Positions 8,558 through 18,705 are shown, numbered from the stretch's first letter. The stretch is 64,000 nucleotides of DNA from Corynebacterium sphenisci DSM 44792 (GCF_001941505.1 NZ_CP009248.1:1240001-1304000); one strand, 5' to 3'. A program made the numbers and translations. Notes: generated from the sequence alone by a model not told the origin.

Positions 8558-8854
8558 ATGGCAGTCGATTACGATACCCCGCGCACGCGTGAGGAGGAGG
8601 AGCCCCAGGCCGACTCCCTGGAGGGCCTCCAGGCCGCCGCCGCGGAGCAGCGGGTCGCCGACGATGACGAGGGCGAGATCGTGGAGCCCTTCGAGCTGCC
8701 CGGTGCGGACCTCTCCGGCGAGGAGCTGCAGGTCTCCGTGATCCCCCGCCGCGAGGACGAGTTCACCTGCGGCTCCTGCTTCCTGGTGCAGCACCGCTCC
8801 ATGATCGCGCACGACCCGGGCGACGGGTTCCCGATCTGCCGCGACTGCGCCTGA
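8558..8854 (+). CDS. DUF4193 family protein
   Basis: A 98-residue acidic cytoplasmic protein. Its C-terminal half carries two CxxC pairs (Cys71/Cys74 in TCGSC and Cys94/Cys97 in ICRDC), a zinc-knuckle-like arrangement. This is the DUF4193 family, restricted to actinobacteria and normally found between cei and DUF3093. Function is unknown; zinc binding is inferred from the Cys spacing only. The start is supported by GGAGGA 8-13 bases upstream. Followed by a strong hairpin. Confidence 0.85.
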   Translation: MAVDYDTPRTREEEEPQADSLEGLQAAAAEQRVADDDEGEIVEPFELPGADLSGEELQVSVIPRREDEFTCGSCFLVQHRSMIAHDPGDGFPICRDCA

Positions 8855-8875
8855 GCGGGCCCCGCCCCCGCATGC

Positions 8876-8914
8876 GCGCCGCCCCCGCACGGGTCACCCG
8901 TGCGGGGGCGGCGC
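8876..8914. terminator. Perfect 18-bp hairpin between convergent genes
   Basis: 8876-8893 (gcgccgcccccgcacggg) pairs perfectly with 8897-8914 around a 3-base loop, between the DUF4193 and DUF3093 stops. It should act in both directions. Confidence 0.8.
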
Positions 8915-8931
8915 GGATCCCGGCGGCCGGC

Positions 8932-9444
8932 TCAGGCCGCGTCGGCGCTGGCCCGGTCCGGGCCGAGGAAGGCCTCCAGCAGCCGATCCGGCCGGCGGGT
9001 GGACACCAGCCAGTAGGGGGTGGGGTCATCGGGATCGTCGAGCACCAGCAGCACCATGTCCGGCACCCAGCCGTGGGTGACCAGGAAGGCCGCCGGGTCG
9101 AGCTGCCGGCCCAGGGCGTTGCGCTGGGCGGACTTCGGCACCGCCAGGCTGCGGGAGACCACCGAGGCCGGCAGCATCGCGTCCCCGGCGTGCAGCCAGC
9201 GCTCCCCGGCCCCGTCGACCTCCACCCGCAGCCGGGTGCGCGACATGGTCAGCAGGATCCACACGGTCAGGGAGAACAGGATCGCCCCGCCCACCAGGGT
9301 CCAGGAGAAGGGGCGGTTGAAGCCCACCTGGGCGGTGCACACCCCGGCCCCGGCGAAGGCCACCGGCCAGTACCACCAGGGCACCCACAGCCGCTCGGCG
9401 TAGGCCGCGGCGGGCGCACCCGCGTTCGTCGTCGTTTCGCTCAC
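8932..9444 (-). CDS. DUF3093 family membrane protein
   Basis: A 170-residue protein with two adjacent hydrophobic segments (about residues 20-40, [18 protein letters not shown], and 48-68, [19 protein letters not shown]). A cytoplasmic domain of about 100 residues follows. It fits the DUF3093 family found next to dut in Corynebacteriales; function unknown. A minus-strand TAGAGT ends 7 bases before the ATG, so the mRNA is probably leaderless. Divergent from dut with a 41-bp gap. Confidence 0.82.
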   Translation of the reverse strand: MSETTTNAGAPAAAYAERLWVPWWYWPVAFAGAGVCTAQVGFNRPFSWTLVGGAILFSLTVWILLTMSRTRLRVEVDGAGERWLHAGDAMLPASVVSRSLAVPKSAQRNALGRQLDPAAFLVTHGWVPDMVLLVLDDPDDPTPYWLVSTRRPDRLLEAFLGPDRASADAA

Positions 9445-9451
9445 GGCACCG

Positions 9452-9477
9452 ACTCTACCGGGCCGCCCCGGTAGCCT
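9452..9477. promoter_or_regulatory. Divergent leaderless promoters of DUF3093 gene and dut
   Basis: Minus TAGAGT (9452-9457) lies 7 bases before the DUF3093 ATG, and plus TAGCCT (9472-9477) lies 8 bases before the dut ATG. Both boxes fit within a 41-bp gap with no ribosome-binding site on either side. Confidence 0.55.
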
Positions 9478-9485
9478 TGGCGGCC

Positions 9486-9947
9486 ATGGACCATGCCACG
9501 ACCCCGGGCCCCGCCGCGCTGCGGGTGCGCCGCCTCGACCCCGATCTGCCGCTGCCCGAGCGGGCGCACCCCGACGACGCCGGAATCGACCTGCGCGCCG
9601 CCGCCGACGTCACCCTGGCCCCGGGGCGGCGCGCCCTGGTCGGCACCGGCATCGCCATCGCGCTGCCCGCGGGCACCGTCGGCCTGGTGCACCCCCGCTC
9701 CGGGCTGGCCGCGAAACACGGGCTGTCCATCGTCAACGCCCCGGGCACCGTGGACGCCGGCTACCGCGGCGAGATCAAGGTCTGCCTGGTGAACCTGGAC
9801 CCGGCGGAGCCGATCCGGATCCGCCGCGGCGACCGGATCGCGCAGCTGGTGGTGCAGCGGGTGGAGCTGTGCCCGGTGGTGGAGGTCGACGCCCTCGAGG
9901 ACACCGCCCGGGGCGCCGGCGGGCACGGATCCACCGGCGTGGGCTGA
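9486..9947 (+). CDS. dut: dUTP diphosphatase (dUTPase)
   Basis: Hydrolyses dUTP to dUMP and pyrophosphate, keeping uracil out of DNA and feeding dTMP synthesis; the enzyme is normally a homotrimer. All five family motifs are visible in 153 residues: [43 protein letters not shown] and the C-terminal [10 protein letters not shown]-loop-like tail. Length is standard. ATG 9486 was chosen for its leaderless promoter spacing. Confidence 0.96.
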   Translation: MDHATTPGPAALRVRRLDPDLPLPERAHPDDAGIDLRAAADVTLAPGRRALVGTGIAIALPAGTVGLVHPRSGLAAKHGLSIVNAPGTVDAGYRGEIKVCLVNLDPAEPIRIRRGDRIAQLVVQRVELCPVVEVDALEDTARGAGGHGSTGVG

Positions 9948-10036
9948 ACCGGGGCGCCGCCGGGCGCTACTGTGGAGGGGCAATGTCCGCGGGCGATGCA
10001 CGCCAACCGCTACCACCAGGTGAGGAGACCACCCGC

Positions 10037-10765
10037 ATGTGGCCTTTCGGCAGGAAGAACGACGAACCCGATGAGCCGGCCGCCCCGGAGGCGCCCGGGG
10101 CCCCCGGGGCCCCGGAGGAGGCGGCGGCCGCGGAACCGGCGGAGCCGGCCCCGCAGGCCCCGGCGGCCGGGCCCTTCGACGTCGGCGAGGTCTCCCCGGA
10201 GGGCTTCGACTTCAGCGACTTCGCCAAGGCCAAGCTGAACCTGGGCTCCATCCTGCTGCCGGTGCCCCGGGTCGGCGACGTGCAGGTGGAGATGGGGCCG
10301 AAGGGCCCCACCATGCTGCACCTCATCACCCCCGCCGGCCGGATCACCCCGGTGGCCTTCGCCGCGCCGACCTCCGGGGGGCAGTGGGCGAAGGCCGCCG
10401 CGGAGATCCGCGACGGCCTCGCCGAGGACCAGCTCGACGTCGCCGACGTCCCCGGGCCCTGGGGCACCGAGATCTACGGCACCCGGGAGGGCATCGCGAT
10501 GCGCGTGATCGGCGTCGACGGGCCCCGCTGGATGCTGCGGATGACCCTGTCCGGCCCGGTGGACAAGGCCGAGGAGCTCGCCGAGATCGGCCGTGGCGTG
10601 GTGGCGCGCACCTTCGTCAGCCGCGGCGACAACCCGATGCCCGCCGGGCAGCCGCTGCCGGTGACCCTGCCCCCGGAGATGGCCCGCCAGATCCGGGAGG
10701 CCTACGAGGCCCAGCAGCGTCAGCAGGCCGGGGACACGCCCGCCCCCGGCGCGGCGGAGCAGTGA
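10037..10765 (+). CDS. DUF3710 family protein
   Basis: A 242-residue protein. It begins MWPFGRKN and continues with an acidic, Pro/Ala-rich tract (about residues 10-50). The conserved DUF3710 domain follows (FDFSDFAKAKLNLGSILLPVP through PRWMLRMTLSGP). The family is confined to actinobacteria, next to dut; function unknown. ATG 10037 is preceded by GGTGAGGAG. An alternative in-frame ATG at 9983 adds 18 residues and lies 10 bases after a TACTGT -10 box, so the start is uncertain. The TGA overlaps the GTG of the DUF3159 gene. Confidence 0.82.
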   Translation: MWPFGRKNDEPDEPAAPEAPGAPGAPEEAAAAEPAEPAPQAPAAGPFDVGEVSPEGFDFSDFAKAKLNLGSILLPVPRVGDVQVEMGPKGPTMLHLITPAGRITPVAFAAPTSGGQWAKAAAEIRDGLAEDQLDVADVPGPWGTEIYGTREGIAMRVIGVDGPRWMLRMTLSGPVDKAEELAEIGRGVVARTFVSRGDNPMPAGQPLPVTLPPEMARQIREAYEAQQRQQAGDTPAPGAAEQ

Positions 10766-11463
10766 CCCGACCCGACCCCGGGGCGGCCGCGCCGGGGGCG
10801 GGGGAGGGCCCCGCCCCGCTGCTGGAGCAGATGGGCGGGGTCTCCGGGCTGGTCGCCTCCACCGTGCCGGTGGCGGTGCTGGTCCCGGTCAACGCCGCCT
10901 GGGGCCTGGGCCCGGCGCTGGCCGCCGCGGTGGCGGTGGCGCTGGGGGTGTTCCTGTGGCGACTGAGCCGCCGGGAGACCCTGCAGCCGGCCGTCTCCGG
11001 GCTCTTCGCCGTGCTCATCGGCGCCGGGATCGCCTTCCTGGTCGGCGACGCCAAGGGCTACTTCCTCTACGGCATCTGGTACTCCGCGGTCGCCGCGGTG
11101 GCCTTCGCCGCCTCGATGCTGCTGCGCCGCCCGGCGGTGGGCCTCATCTGGGAGGGGATCAGCGGCCGGGGCGCGGCCTGGCTCGCCCGACGCCGGATCC
11201 GGGGCGCCTACCAGGTGGCCACCGGGGCGTGGACCGCGGTCTTCGCCGCCCGCTTCGCCGTGCAGCAGGGCTTCTACAACGCCGGGGACGTCACCTGGCT
11301 GGGCATCGCCCGGATCCTGATGGGCTGGCCGCTCACCGGGCTGGTGCTGCTGATCACGGTGTGGGCGATCCGGCTGGCCCGGGCCCTGGAGGAGGCCGCC
11401 GAGGCCGCAGAGGCCGGGGGCGCCGCCGGGGCCCCGGCCACCGAGCAGGGGAGGACCCCATGA
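10762..11463 (+). CDS. DUF3159 family membrane protein
   Basis: A 233-residue integral membrane protein with about five to six hydrophobic segments (for example PVAVLVPVNAAWGLG, LFAVLIGAGIAFLVG, LTGLVLLITVWAIRLA). It is characteristic of the DUF3159 family in the dut neighbourhood of actinobacteria. Function unknown. The GTG start overlaps the upstream TGA (GTGA) and the TGA overlaps the next ATG (ATGA), so DUF3710, DUF3159 and the methyltransferase form one coupled operon. Confidence 0.83.
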   Translation: MTRPDPGAAAPGAGEGPAPLLEQMGGVSGLVASTVPVAVLVPVNAAWGLGPALAAAVAVALGVFLWRLSRRETLQPAVSGLFAVLIGAGIAFLVGDAKGYFLYGIWYSAVAAVAFAASMLLRRPAVGLIWEGISGRGAAWLARRRIRGAYQVATGAWTAVFAARFAVQQGFYNAGDVTWLGIARILMGWPLTGLVLLITVWAIRLARALEEAAEAAEAGGAAGAPATEQGRTP

Positions 11464-12677
11464 CCGAGGCACCCGAGACCGTGGAGCTGCGCATCGACCG
11501 GCCCGCCCAGGGCGGCGAGTTCATCGCCCGCCTCGCCGGGCGGGTGGTGCTGGTGCGCGGGGCGCTGCCCGGGGAGACCGCCCGGGTGCGGCTGGCCGAC
11601 CCGGCCGCGAAACTGCTGCGGGGCACCGCCGAGGAGATCCTCGGCGCCTCCCCGCACCGCCGGGAGCCGGGCTGCCCCGCCGCCGCGGCGGGCGCCGGCT
11701 GCTGCGACTGGGACTTCATCGACCCCGGCTACGCCGCGGAGCTGAAGGCCGCGGTGGTCGCCGACGCGCTGCGCCGGATCGGCCGGCTGCCGGAGGCGCC
11801 GGCGCCGGCGGCCACCGCGCTGGCCCCGGCCACCGGCTGGCGCACCCGCACCCGGCTCGGCGTGGACGACGCGGGCCGGGCCGGGCTGCGCCGGCGCCGC
11901 TCCCGGGAGCTGATCACCGGGGTGGACTGCGCGCAGAACGCGCCCGGGCTCACCGCCGGCCTCGGCCAGCCGGGCACCTGCCCGCCCGGCGGGGAGCTGC
12001 ACGCGGTGCTCGACGCCGAGGGGCGGCGGCATCTGCTGCACCGCGCCGCCCCGGAGCGCGGGGTGCGGGGCCGGCGCCGCGTCCGCCGTCCGGCGGCGAC
12101 CGTGCTGGAGGGCGCCGCATGCGCCCCGGAGCGGGTCGGCGGGCGGGTCTTCGAGGTGCCCGTGGACGGGTTCTGGCAGGCCCACCGCGCCGCCGCGGCC
12201 CATTACGCCGCCCGGGTGCGCGACTGGCTGGCCCCGGCCCCCGGCGAGGTCGCCTGGGATCTCTACGGCGGGGTGGGGGTGCTCGCCGCCGCCCTCGCCG
12301 GGGGCGTCGGCGAGGCCGGCCGGGTGCTCAGCGTGGAGGCGGCCGCGGCGGCCGGCCCCGCCGGGGCGCGGGCCCTGGCGGATCTGCCGGTGGAGTTCCG
12401 CACCGGGCTGGTGGAGGAGGCCGTGCCGGCGCTGCCCCGGCCGGCCGCGGTGGTGCTGGACCCGCCGCGCACCGGGGCCGGCGCGGGCACCGTCGCCGCG
12501 ATCGCCGCGGCCGGGCCGGGGCGGGTGCTGCACATCGGCTGCGATCCGGCGACCTTCGCCCGGGATCTGGGCGCCTGGGCGGCGGCCGGCTACCGGGTGC
12601 GCCGGCTGGAGGCGGTGGACGCCTTCCCCGGCACCAGCCATGTGGAGGCGCTGGCGCTGCTCGAGCCCGGCGACTAG
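11460..12677 (+). CDS. TRAM-domain class I RNA (uracil-5-)methyltransferase family
   Basis: Likely SAM-dependent RNA m5U methyltransferase of the TrmA/RlmCD type (405 residues). An N-terminal TRAM/OB domain (about 1-60, FIARLAGRVVLVRGALPGE) precedes a Cys-containing segment ([13 protein letters not shown], near 75-90). The Rossmann SAM domain starts at WDLYGGVGVLAAAL near 260. Family motifs VLDPPRTGAG and HIGCDPATFARDL are present; the Cys of GCDP is the expected nucleophile. Part of the DUF3710-DUF3159 operon. Its stop overlaps that of convergent RNase D inside a CTAG. Confidence 0.87.
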   Translation: MTEAPETVELRIDRPAQGGEFIARLAGRVVLVRGALPGETARVRLADPAAKLLRGTAEEILGASPHRREPGCPAAAAGAGCCDWDFIDPGYAAELKAAVVADALRRIGRLPEAPAPAATALAPATGWRTRTRLGVDDAGRAGLRRRRSRELITGVDCAQNAPGLTAGLGQPGTCPPGGELHAVLDAEGRRHLLHRAAPERGVRGRRRVRRPAATVLEGAACAPERVGGRVFEVPVDGFWQAHRAAAAHYAARVRDWLAPAPGEVAWDLYGGVGVLAAALAGGVGEAGRVLSVEAAAAAGPAGARALADLPVEFRTGLVEEAVPALPRPAAVVLDPPRTGAGAGTVAAIAAAGPGRVLHIGCDPATFARDLGAWAAAGYRVRRLEAVDAFPGTSHVEALALLEPGD

Positions 12678-13954
12678 GCCCCGGGCAGGGGTTCGCGGGC
12701 GGGCAGCAGCACCGCCGCGGCGGCGAGATCGCCGACCACGTCGACCTGCCAGGGCCGGGCCCCGCCGGCGGCGAGCACCGCGCGCACCGCGGCGATGTCC
12801 CGGGGGCGGGCGGCCTCGCCGTCGCCGCCGCCGAGCAGCCAGGCCAGCTCCCGCAGCAGCTTCCCCCTCACCAGGGTCGCCGGGTCCAGGCCGAAGCCCT
12901 CCGCGGCCTCGGCGACCGCGGCCTCCAGGGCGGTCAGCGCCGCCGCCGGGCCGGGGAAGCGCTCCGGCCAGTCCCGGTGCCGCGGCCGGCCGCGGGTGCG
13001 CCGCGGCGGCTGCGGCCACTGCGCCCGGGGGGTGTCCCGGGCGGCGTCGACGACCTGCTGCCAGCGCCGCGCGGCGCCGGCCCGGCGGCGCGGGAACCCG
13101 CGCACCCGGCCCAGCTCCGCCTCATCGGCGGGCAGCGCCTTGGCCACGTCCACGATCACCGGATGGGGCAGCACCAGGGCCGGGCAGCGGTCCTCGGCGC
13201 GGGCGATCCGGTCGCGCTCCAGCCACAGCGCCCGGGCCACCGCCAGCTGCTCCGGGCGGCGCAGCGCGGAGATCCCCTTCAGCCGCCGCCAGGCCCCGGG
13301 GTCGGGGGCCTCGGCGAGATGGCCGGGCCCGCCGGGGCGGGGCTCGGCGGCCGGCGGGTGTTCGGCGAGCAGCGCGGCGGTCTCGTCGAGCAGCCAGTCG
13401 GTGCGGTCCAGCTCCGCCAGGGCGTCGCCGAGGGCCTCCGCCAGCGGGGCGAGCAGCTCCACGTCGAGGGCGGCGTAGTCCAGCCAGTCCTCCGGCAGCG
13501 GGCGGGTGGACCAGTCCTCGCGGCCGTGGCCCTTGGCCAGGGACACGCCCAGGAACTCCTCGGTCAAGGCCGCCAGGTTGACCTTCGGCAGGCCGAGCAG
13601 CCGGCCGGCGATTTCGGTGTCGAACAGCGCCGGCGGGGCCAGGCCCAGCTCCGCCAGGCAGGGCAGATCGGAGACCGCGGCGTGCACGATCCAGGGCACC
13701 CGGTTGAGCACCGGGCGCAGTGCGCCGACCGCCCCGGGGTGGGTCTCCGGGTCCACCAGGAAGGTGCCCGCCCCCTCCCGCTTCACCTGGATGAGCAGCG
13801 CCCGGTCGTCGTAGACGTGCGCGGAGGCGCGCTCGGTGTCGATGGCGGCGGGGCCGCGGCCGGCGGCCAGTGCCGCCGCGGCGCCGGCGACCTCCTCCGG
13901 GGTGGCGAGCACCGGCGGGGTGCCCCCCTCCGGGCGCAGCAGCATCGTGGACAT
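12674..13954 (-). CDS. rnd: Ribonuclease D (DEDDy 3'-5' exonuclease with HRDC)
   Basis: A 426-residue 3'-5' exoribonuclease implicated in tRNA 3'-end processing. DEDDy residues are visible: the DTE of AIDTERASA, FDTEIAGRLLG in motif II, and DYAALDVELLAPL in motif III (Tyr-x3-Asp). An HRDC domain follows (GISALRRPEQLAVARALW, about 230-300). ATG 13954 was chosen over a longer frame because TATGAT lies 6 bases upstream, predicting a leaderless mRNA. Convergent with the methyltransferase, sharing a CTAG. Confidence 0.9.
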   Translation of the reverse strand: MSTMLLRPEGGTPPVLATPEEVAGAAAALAAGRGPAAIDTERASAHVYDDRALLIQVKREGAGTFLVDPETHPGAVGALRPVLNRVPWIVHAAVSDLPCLAELGLAPPALFDTEIAGRLLGLPKVNLAALTEEFLGVSLAKGHGREDWSTRPLPEDWLDYAALDVELLAPLAEALGDALAELDRTDWLLDETAALLAEHPPAAEPRPGGPGHLAEAPDPGAWRRLKGISALRRPEQLAVARALWLERDRIARAEDRCPALVLPHPVIVDVAKALPADEAELGRVRGFPRRRAGAARRWQQVVDAARDTPRAQWPQPPRRTRGRPRHRDWPERFPGPAAALTALEAAVAEAAEGFGLDPATLVRGKLLRELAWLLGGGDGEAARPRDIAAVRAVLAAGGARPWQVDVVGDLAAAAVLLPAREPLPGA

Positions 13955-13960
13955 GGGGGA

Positions 13961-13966
13961 ATCATA
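13961..13966 (-). promoter_or_regulatory. Leaderless -10 (TATGAT) of the RNase D gene
   Basis: Minus-strand TATGAT ends 6 bases before the ATG at 13954, the spacing expected if transcription starts at or beside the start codon. Confidence 0.55.
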
Positions 13967-14091
13967 CGGCGGCGGCGCGCTCCGCACGGCGCCGCCGTCT
14001 GCACCGGCGCGTCCGGGGGAGGGGCATCCGCGCCTGAGCTGGGCAAAGCACACTTATCGGCGATAGGCGGGGGCACCATAGCGGGTTCTGG

Positions 14092-14110
14092 TGACCCTTT
14101 GCTAACCTGC
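14092..14110. promoter_or_regulatory. Possible DtxR/IdeR-type iron box
   Basis: The 19-mer TGACCCTTTGCTAACCTGC has a perfect right half (GCTAACCT) against the known DtxR consensus, but a poor left half. It lies 104 bases upstream of the iron ABC operon and overlaps a -10-like TAACCT, so iron repression is plausible. Overall match is only about 11 of 19. Confidence 0.3.
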
Positions 14111-14213
14111 CCGGGAGCCGCGTGGTGAATCCATCTCATCACGCGGTGCCCGCATATCCCGACCCGCCCGCCGACACCGGCGGTAGCGGACCGACCCAAG
14201 GAGCGATTTTCCC

Positions 14214-15215
14214 GTGAACACCCTCCTGCGCCGCCCGCTCGCCGCGCTCGCCGCGACGGCCCTCGGCCTCGGCCTCGTCGCCTGCGGCGACGATGACCCC
14301 GCCGGGGCCGACGACGCCGGAGCCGCCGCCGGCGGCGAGACCCGCACCATCGTCGACAACGACGGGGAGAAGACCGTCCCCGCCGAACCGGCCCATGTGG
14401 TGGCCACCGACAACCGGCTCTTCCGCACCCTGGAGGACTTCGGGGTGGAGCTGGCTGCCGCCCCGAAGAAGCTGCTGCCGCCCACCAGCGGCTACGCCGA
14501 CGATGACTCGGTCGTCGATCTCGGCAACCACCGGGAACCCGATCTGGAGGCCGTGGTCGCCGCGGAACCGGATCTCATCCTCAACGGCCAGCGCTTCGGC
14601 CAGTACAAGGACGATCTCGCCCGCCTGGCCCCGGACGCCGCCCTGGTCGACCTCGACGTCCGCGAGGACGAGCCGCTGGCCGATGAGCTGATCCGGCAGA
14701 CCGAGGTGCTCGGCGAGATCTTCGGCAAGGAGGAGCGCGCCGCCGAACTCGTCGACGGGTTCCGCGCCGCCATCGACCGCGCCAGGTCCGCCTACGACCC
14801 GGAGCAGACCGTGCTCGGCGTGATCACCTCCGGCGGGGACGTCAACTACTCCGCACCCGGCGTGGGCCGCGCCGTAGGCCCCGTCTTCGACATGCTGGAT
14901 CTCACCCCGGCGCTCGAGGTCGACGACGCCACCCACGACCACATGGGCGATGACATCTCCGTGGAGGCGATCGCCGAGGCGAACCCGGACTGGCTGCTGG
15001 TGATGGACCGCGACGCCGCGGTCAAGGGCGACGACCCCGAGTCCCGGCCCGCCGCGGAGCTCATCTCCGCCTCCCCGGCCCTGGCCCGGGTGGACGCGGT
15101 CACCGCCGACCGGATCGCCTACATGCCCGCATACACCTACCTCGACGAGTCCATCCAGACCTACACCGAGTTCCTCAACCAGCTGGCCGAGCAGCTGGAG
15201 CGGGCCTCGGCGTAG
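14214..15215 (+). CDS. Iron/siderophore ABC transporter substrate-binding lipoprotein
   Basis: A 333-residue extracytoplasmic solute receptor of the FepB/FatB-like class. The lipoprotein signal is clear: basic MNTLLRR, a hydrophobic stretch, then a lipobox ending LVAC with the lipidated Cys at about 24. Type III binding folds follow (VVATDNRLFRTLEDFGVEL, then EPDLEAVVAAEPDLIL, then LFVMDRD-like lobes). GTG start with AAGGAG 13 bases upstream. It begins a four-gene operon with two FecCD permeases and an ATPase. The ligand (catecholate, hydroxamate or haem) cannot be decided. In C. glutamicum I recall dxs at this position, so the operon may be an insertion into the core block. Confidence 0.87.
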   Translation: MNTLLRRPLAALAATALGLGLVACGDDDPAGADDAGAAAGGETRTIVDNDGEKTVPAEPAHVVATDNRLFRTLEDFGVELAAAPKKLLPPTSGYADDDSVVDLGNHREPDLEAVVAAEPDLILNGQRFGQYKDDLARLAPDAALVDLDVREDEPLADELIRQTEVLGEIFGKEERAAELVDGFRAAIDRARSAYDPEQTVLGVITSGGDVNYSAPGVGRAVGPVFDMLDLTPALEVDDATHDHMGDDISVEAIAEANPDWLLVMDRDAAVKGDDPESRPAAELISASPALARVDAVTADRIAYMPAYTYLDESIQTYTEFLNQLAEQLERASA

Positions 15216-15238
15216 CGCCGCAGCGGAGCCCAGACGCC

Positions 15239-16246
15239 ATGACCCGAGCCCCCGCCCGCCCCCGGCCGGCCGCCGACCGCGGCGGACCCGGCCGCGGCCG
15301 GCTGTTCCCGCCCACCCTGCTGCTCGGCCTGGCCGGGGTGGCCGCGCTCATCGCGGCCAGCCTGCTGACCGGCCAGTACGACGTCCTCGGCGCCGCGGAC
15401 GGCGCCGAGATGTTCGCCATCACCCGGGTGCCGCGCACCATCGCCCTGGTGCTGGCGGGGGCCACCATGGCGATGACCGGGCTGGTGATGCAGCTCATCA
15501 CGCAGAACCGCTTCGTGGAGCCGACCACCACCGGCACCACCGAATGGGCCGGCCTCGGCCTGCTGGCGACGATGATCCTCGCGCCCGCGGCGCCGATCTG
15601 GGTGAAGATGGCGGTGGCCATCGCCGCCGCCTTCGCCGGCACCATGATCTTCTTCGCCTTCCTGCGCACCGTCACCCTGCGCTCCTCGGTGATCGTGCCC
15701 ATCGTGGGCATGATGCTCGGCGCCGTGGTCGGCGGGGTGTCCACCTTCCTGGCGCTGCGCGCCAACCTGCTGCAGTCCATGGGCATCTGGTTCGCCGGCT
15801 CCTTCACCTCGGTGCTGCGCGGCCAGTACGAGCCGCTGTGGCTGACCCTGGCCATCCTGGTGGCGGTGTTCCTCACCGCCGACCGGTTCACCGTCGCCGG
15901 GCTCGGCGAGGACGTGGCGGTGAACGTGGGCCTGAACTACCGGGCGGTGGTGCTGCTCGGCACCGGGCTGGTCGCGGTGGCCGCCGGGGCGGTGACGGTG
16001 GTGGTCGGCAACCTGCCCTTCCTGGGGCTCATCGTGCCCAACCTGGTCTCCCTGGTGCGCGGCGACGACCTGCGCGCCAACCTGCCCTGGGTGTGCCTGG
16101 CCGGGATCGCCGTCGTCATCGTCTGCGATCTCATCGGGCGCACCATCATCGCCCCCTTCGAGGTGCCGGTGTCGCTGATCCTCGCCGTGGTCGGCGCCGC
16201 GGTGTTCATCACCCTGCTGCTGCGCACCCGGGAGCCGGCCGGATGA
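15239..16246 (+). CDS. Iron/siderophore ABC permease (FecCD family), first subunit
   Basis: A 335-residue polytopic permease with eight or more hydrophobic segments and family features: ITRVPRTIALVLAGATMAMTG near residue 60-80, and the cytoplasmic coupling-helix region GNLPFLGLIVPNLVSLVRGDD near 255-275. It lies 23 bases after the binding protein. Its TGA overlaps the ATG of the second permease (ATGA). It should form a heterodimer with that subunit. Confidence 0.9.
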   Translation: MTRAPARPRPAADRGGPGRGRLFPPTLLLGLAGVAALIAASLLTGQYDVLGAADGAEMFAITRVPRTIALVLAGATMAMTGLVMQLITQNRFVEPTTTGTTEWAGLGLLATMILAPAAPIWVKMAVAIAAAFAGTMIFFAFLRTVTLRSSVIVPIVGMMLGAVVGGVSTFLALRANLLQSMGIWFAGSFTSVLRGQYEPLWLTLAILVAVFLTADRFTVAGLGEDVAVNVGLNYRAVVLLGTGLVAVAAGAVTVVVGNLPFLGLIVPNLVSLVRGDDLRANLPWVCLAGIAVVIVCDLIGRTIIAPFEVPVSLILAVVGAAVFITLLLRTREPAG

Positions 16247-17264
16247 GCGCCCCGGCCGCCCCGGCCCGGCGCTCCAGCGGGCCGCTGCCCACCGCCGCCG
16301 CCCGCCGGCGCTACCTCGCCGTGGTCCTCGTGCTCGCGGCGCTCGCCGCCGCCGCCGGATTCGGCATCCTCGCCTGGGACAACCCGATGCCCGCGGGCAG
16401 CCGCGGCTGGCGGATCATCGCCGGCATGCGCGCCGCCGACCTGGCGGTGATCGCCCTGGTCGCCTTCTGCCAGGCCACCGCCACGGTGGCCTTCCAGACG
16501 GTGACCCGCAACCGGATCCTCACCCCCTCCATCATGGGCTTCGAGTCGCTCTACGTGCTGGTGCAGACCGCAGCGGTATTCGCCCTCGGCGCCGCCGGGG
16601 CCACCGCGGTGCGCGGCAGCTGGCAGTTCCTCGGCCAGGTGGCGCTGATGGTGGGCTTCGCCGCGCTGCTCTACGGCTGGCTGCTCACCGGCGCCCGCGG
16701 CGACATCCAGGTGATGCTGCTGGTCGGCATCATCCTCGGCGCCGGACTCGGTGCCACCGCCACCTTCCTGCAGCGGCTGCTCACCCCGAGCGACTTCGAC
16801 GTGCTCACCGCCCGGCTCATCGGGTCGCTGGCCAACGCCGACATCGCCCATCTGCCGCTGTCCGCGGCCCTGGCCGGCGCTGCCGGGATGGCGCTCTACG
16901 CCCGCTCCCGGCGGCTCAACGCGCTCGCCCTGGGCGCCCCGGTGGCGGTGAACCTGGGCCTGCGCGAGCGCCGGGAGACCATCATCGTGCTGCTGCTGGT
17001 CTCGGTGCTGATGGCGGTGTCCACCGCCCTGGTCGGGCCGATGACCTTCCTCGGCTTCCTGGTGGCGATGCTCGCCTACCAGCTCGCCGACACCCACGAC
17101 CACCGGCTGGTGCTGCCGGTGGCCTGGCTCACCGGCCTCACCGTGCTCGCCGGGGCGTACTTCCTGCTCCGGCACGTCTTCTACGCCGAGGGCTCGGTGG
17201 GCATCATCATCGAGGTGGTCGGCGGCACCGCCTTCCTCCTCCACGTCATGCGAAAGGGGCGGCT

Positions 17265-17268
<4 letters not shown>
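16243..17268 (+). CDS. Iron/siderophore ABC permease (FecCD family), second subunit
   Basis: A 341-residue polytopic membrane protein with nine or so hydrophobic segments. FecCD signatures are MRAADLAVIALVAFCQATATVAFQTVTRN near residue 65-90 (seen in parts) and ALVGPMTFLGFLVAMLAYQL near 265. It overlaps the first permease by 4 bases and its TGA overlaps the GTG of the ATPase (GTGA), so all three are translationally coupled. The substitution of the usual LPFVGL loop by MTFLGF is typical of the second, FatC-like subunit. Confidence 0.88.
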
Positions 17269-18020
<752 letters not shown>

Positions 18021-18042
18021 CCCCGCGGCGGCGGGGGAGCGG

Positions 18043-18618
18043 TTAGCCGCCGAGCCGGGTGACGCCCTCCGGGGGCAGGCCCGCGACATGGGCCAGCACA
18101 TGGGCGAAGGCCTCCACATGGGGGCCCAGATCCTCCTCCACCGCGGTCCAGGAGGAGCGCAGCTCCAGCTGGAAGGCCTGCGGGGGCCCGGAGATGTCGC
18201 CGTGGCGCACCGAATTCGTCGAGGTCACCGTGCCGCCCAGGTTGGAGTAGCCGGCGCCGGCCTCGGCGAGGCCCTCCAGCAGCCACTGCCAGGCCACCTG
18301 GGGCAGCAGCGGATCCCCGGCGACGTCGGGGTCCATGTCCGCCTGGATGTAGGCCACCAGGCGCATGGTGCCCTCCCAGGTCTCCTCGGTGCGCGGATCG
18401 TGGAGCAGGATGAGCCGGCCGAAGGCGTCGTCCCCGGAGGTCTCCGGGATCACCTCCGGTTCGGGGCGCACCACCTCCAGGCCCACGGCATGCGAGAACG
18501 GGGCGAGCCTGCGCGGCGGCCGGATCTCGCCGAGGGAGATTTCGGGCCGCAGCCGCACGTCGTGCATCGACGCCACGGCATCGCGGAAGGCCTGCGGGGC
18601 GGAGTCGTTCTCGGTCAC
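18043..18618 (-). CDS. DUF3000 family protein
   Basis: A 191-residue cytoplasmic protein. Conserved DUF3000 stretches are visible: FRDAVASMHDVRLRPEI near residue 10-26, and GYSNLGGTVTSTNSVRHGD near 125. The family is actinobacterial and sits beside hemE or dxs; function unknown. GTG 18618 is favoured because minus-strand TATCTT (18627-18632) lies 8 bases upstream. Divergent from hemE. Confidence 0.82.
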   Translation of the reverse strand: MTENDSAPQAFRDAVASMHDVRLRPEISLGEIRPPRRLAPFSHAVGLEVVRPEPEVIPETSGDDAFGRLILLHDPRTEETWEGTMRLVAYIQADMDPDVAGDPLLPQVAWQWLLEGLAEAGAGYSNLGGTVTSTNSVRHGDISGPPQAFQLELRSSWTAVEEDLGPHVEAFAHVLAHVAGLPPEGVTRLGG

Positions 18619-18705
18619 GATCGCCGAAGATAGCCGCCGCCGGGCCCGGCCCGGTGAAGGCGCGCCGGGGCCGGCACCCGGGCGCGGGCCGCCGCGGCGA
18701 TGGGG

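Noticed and set aside
14092..14110. Confident DtxR operator
   Set aside because: Only one half-site matches well, so it is kept as a low-confidence feature rather than a firm call.
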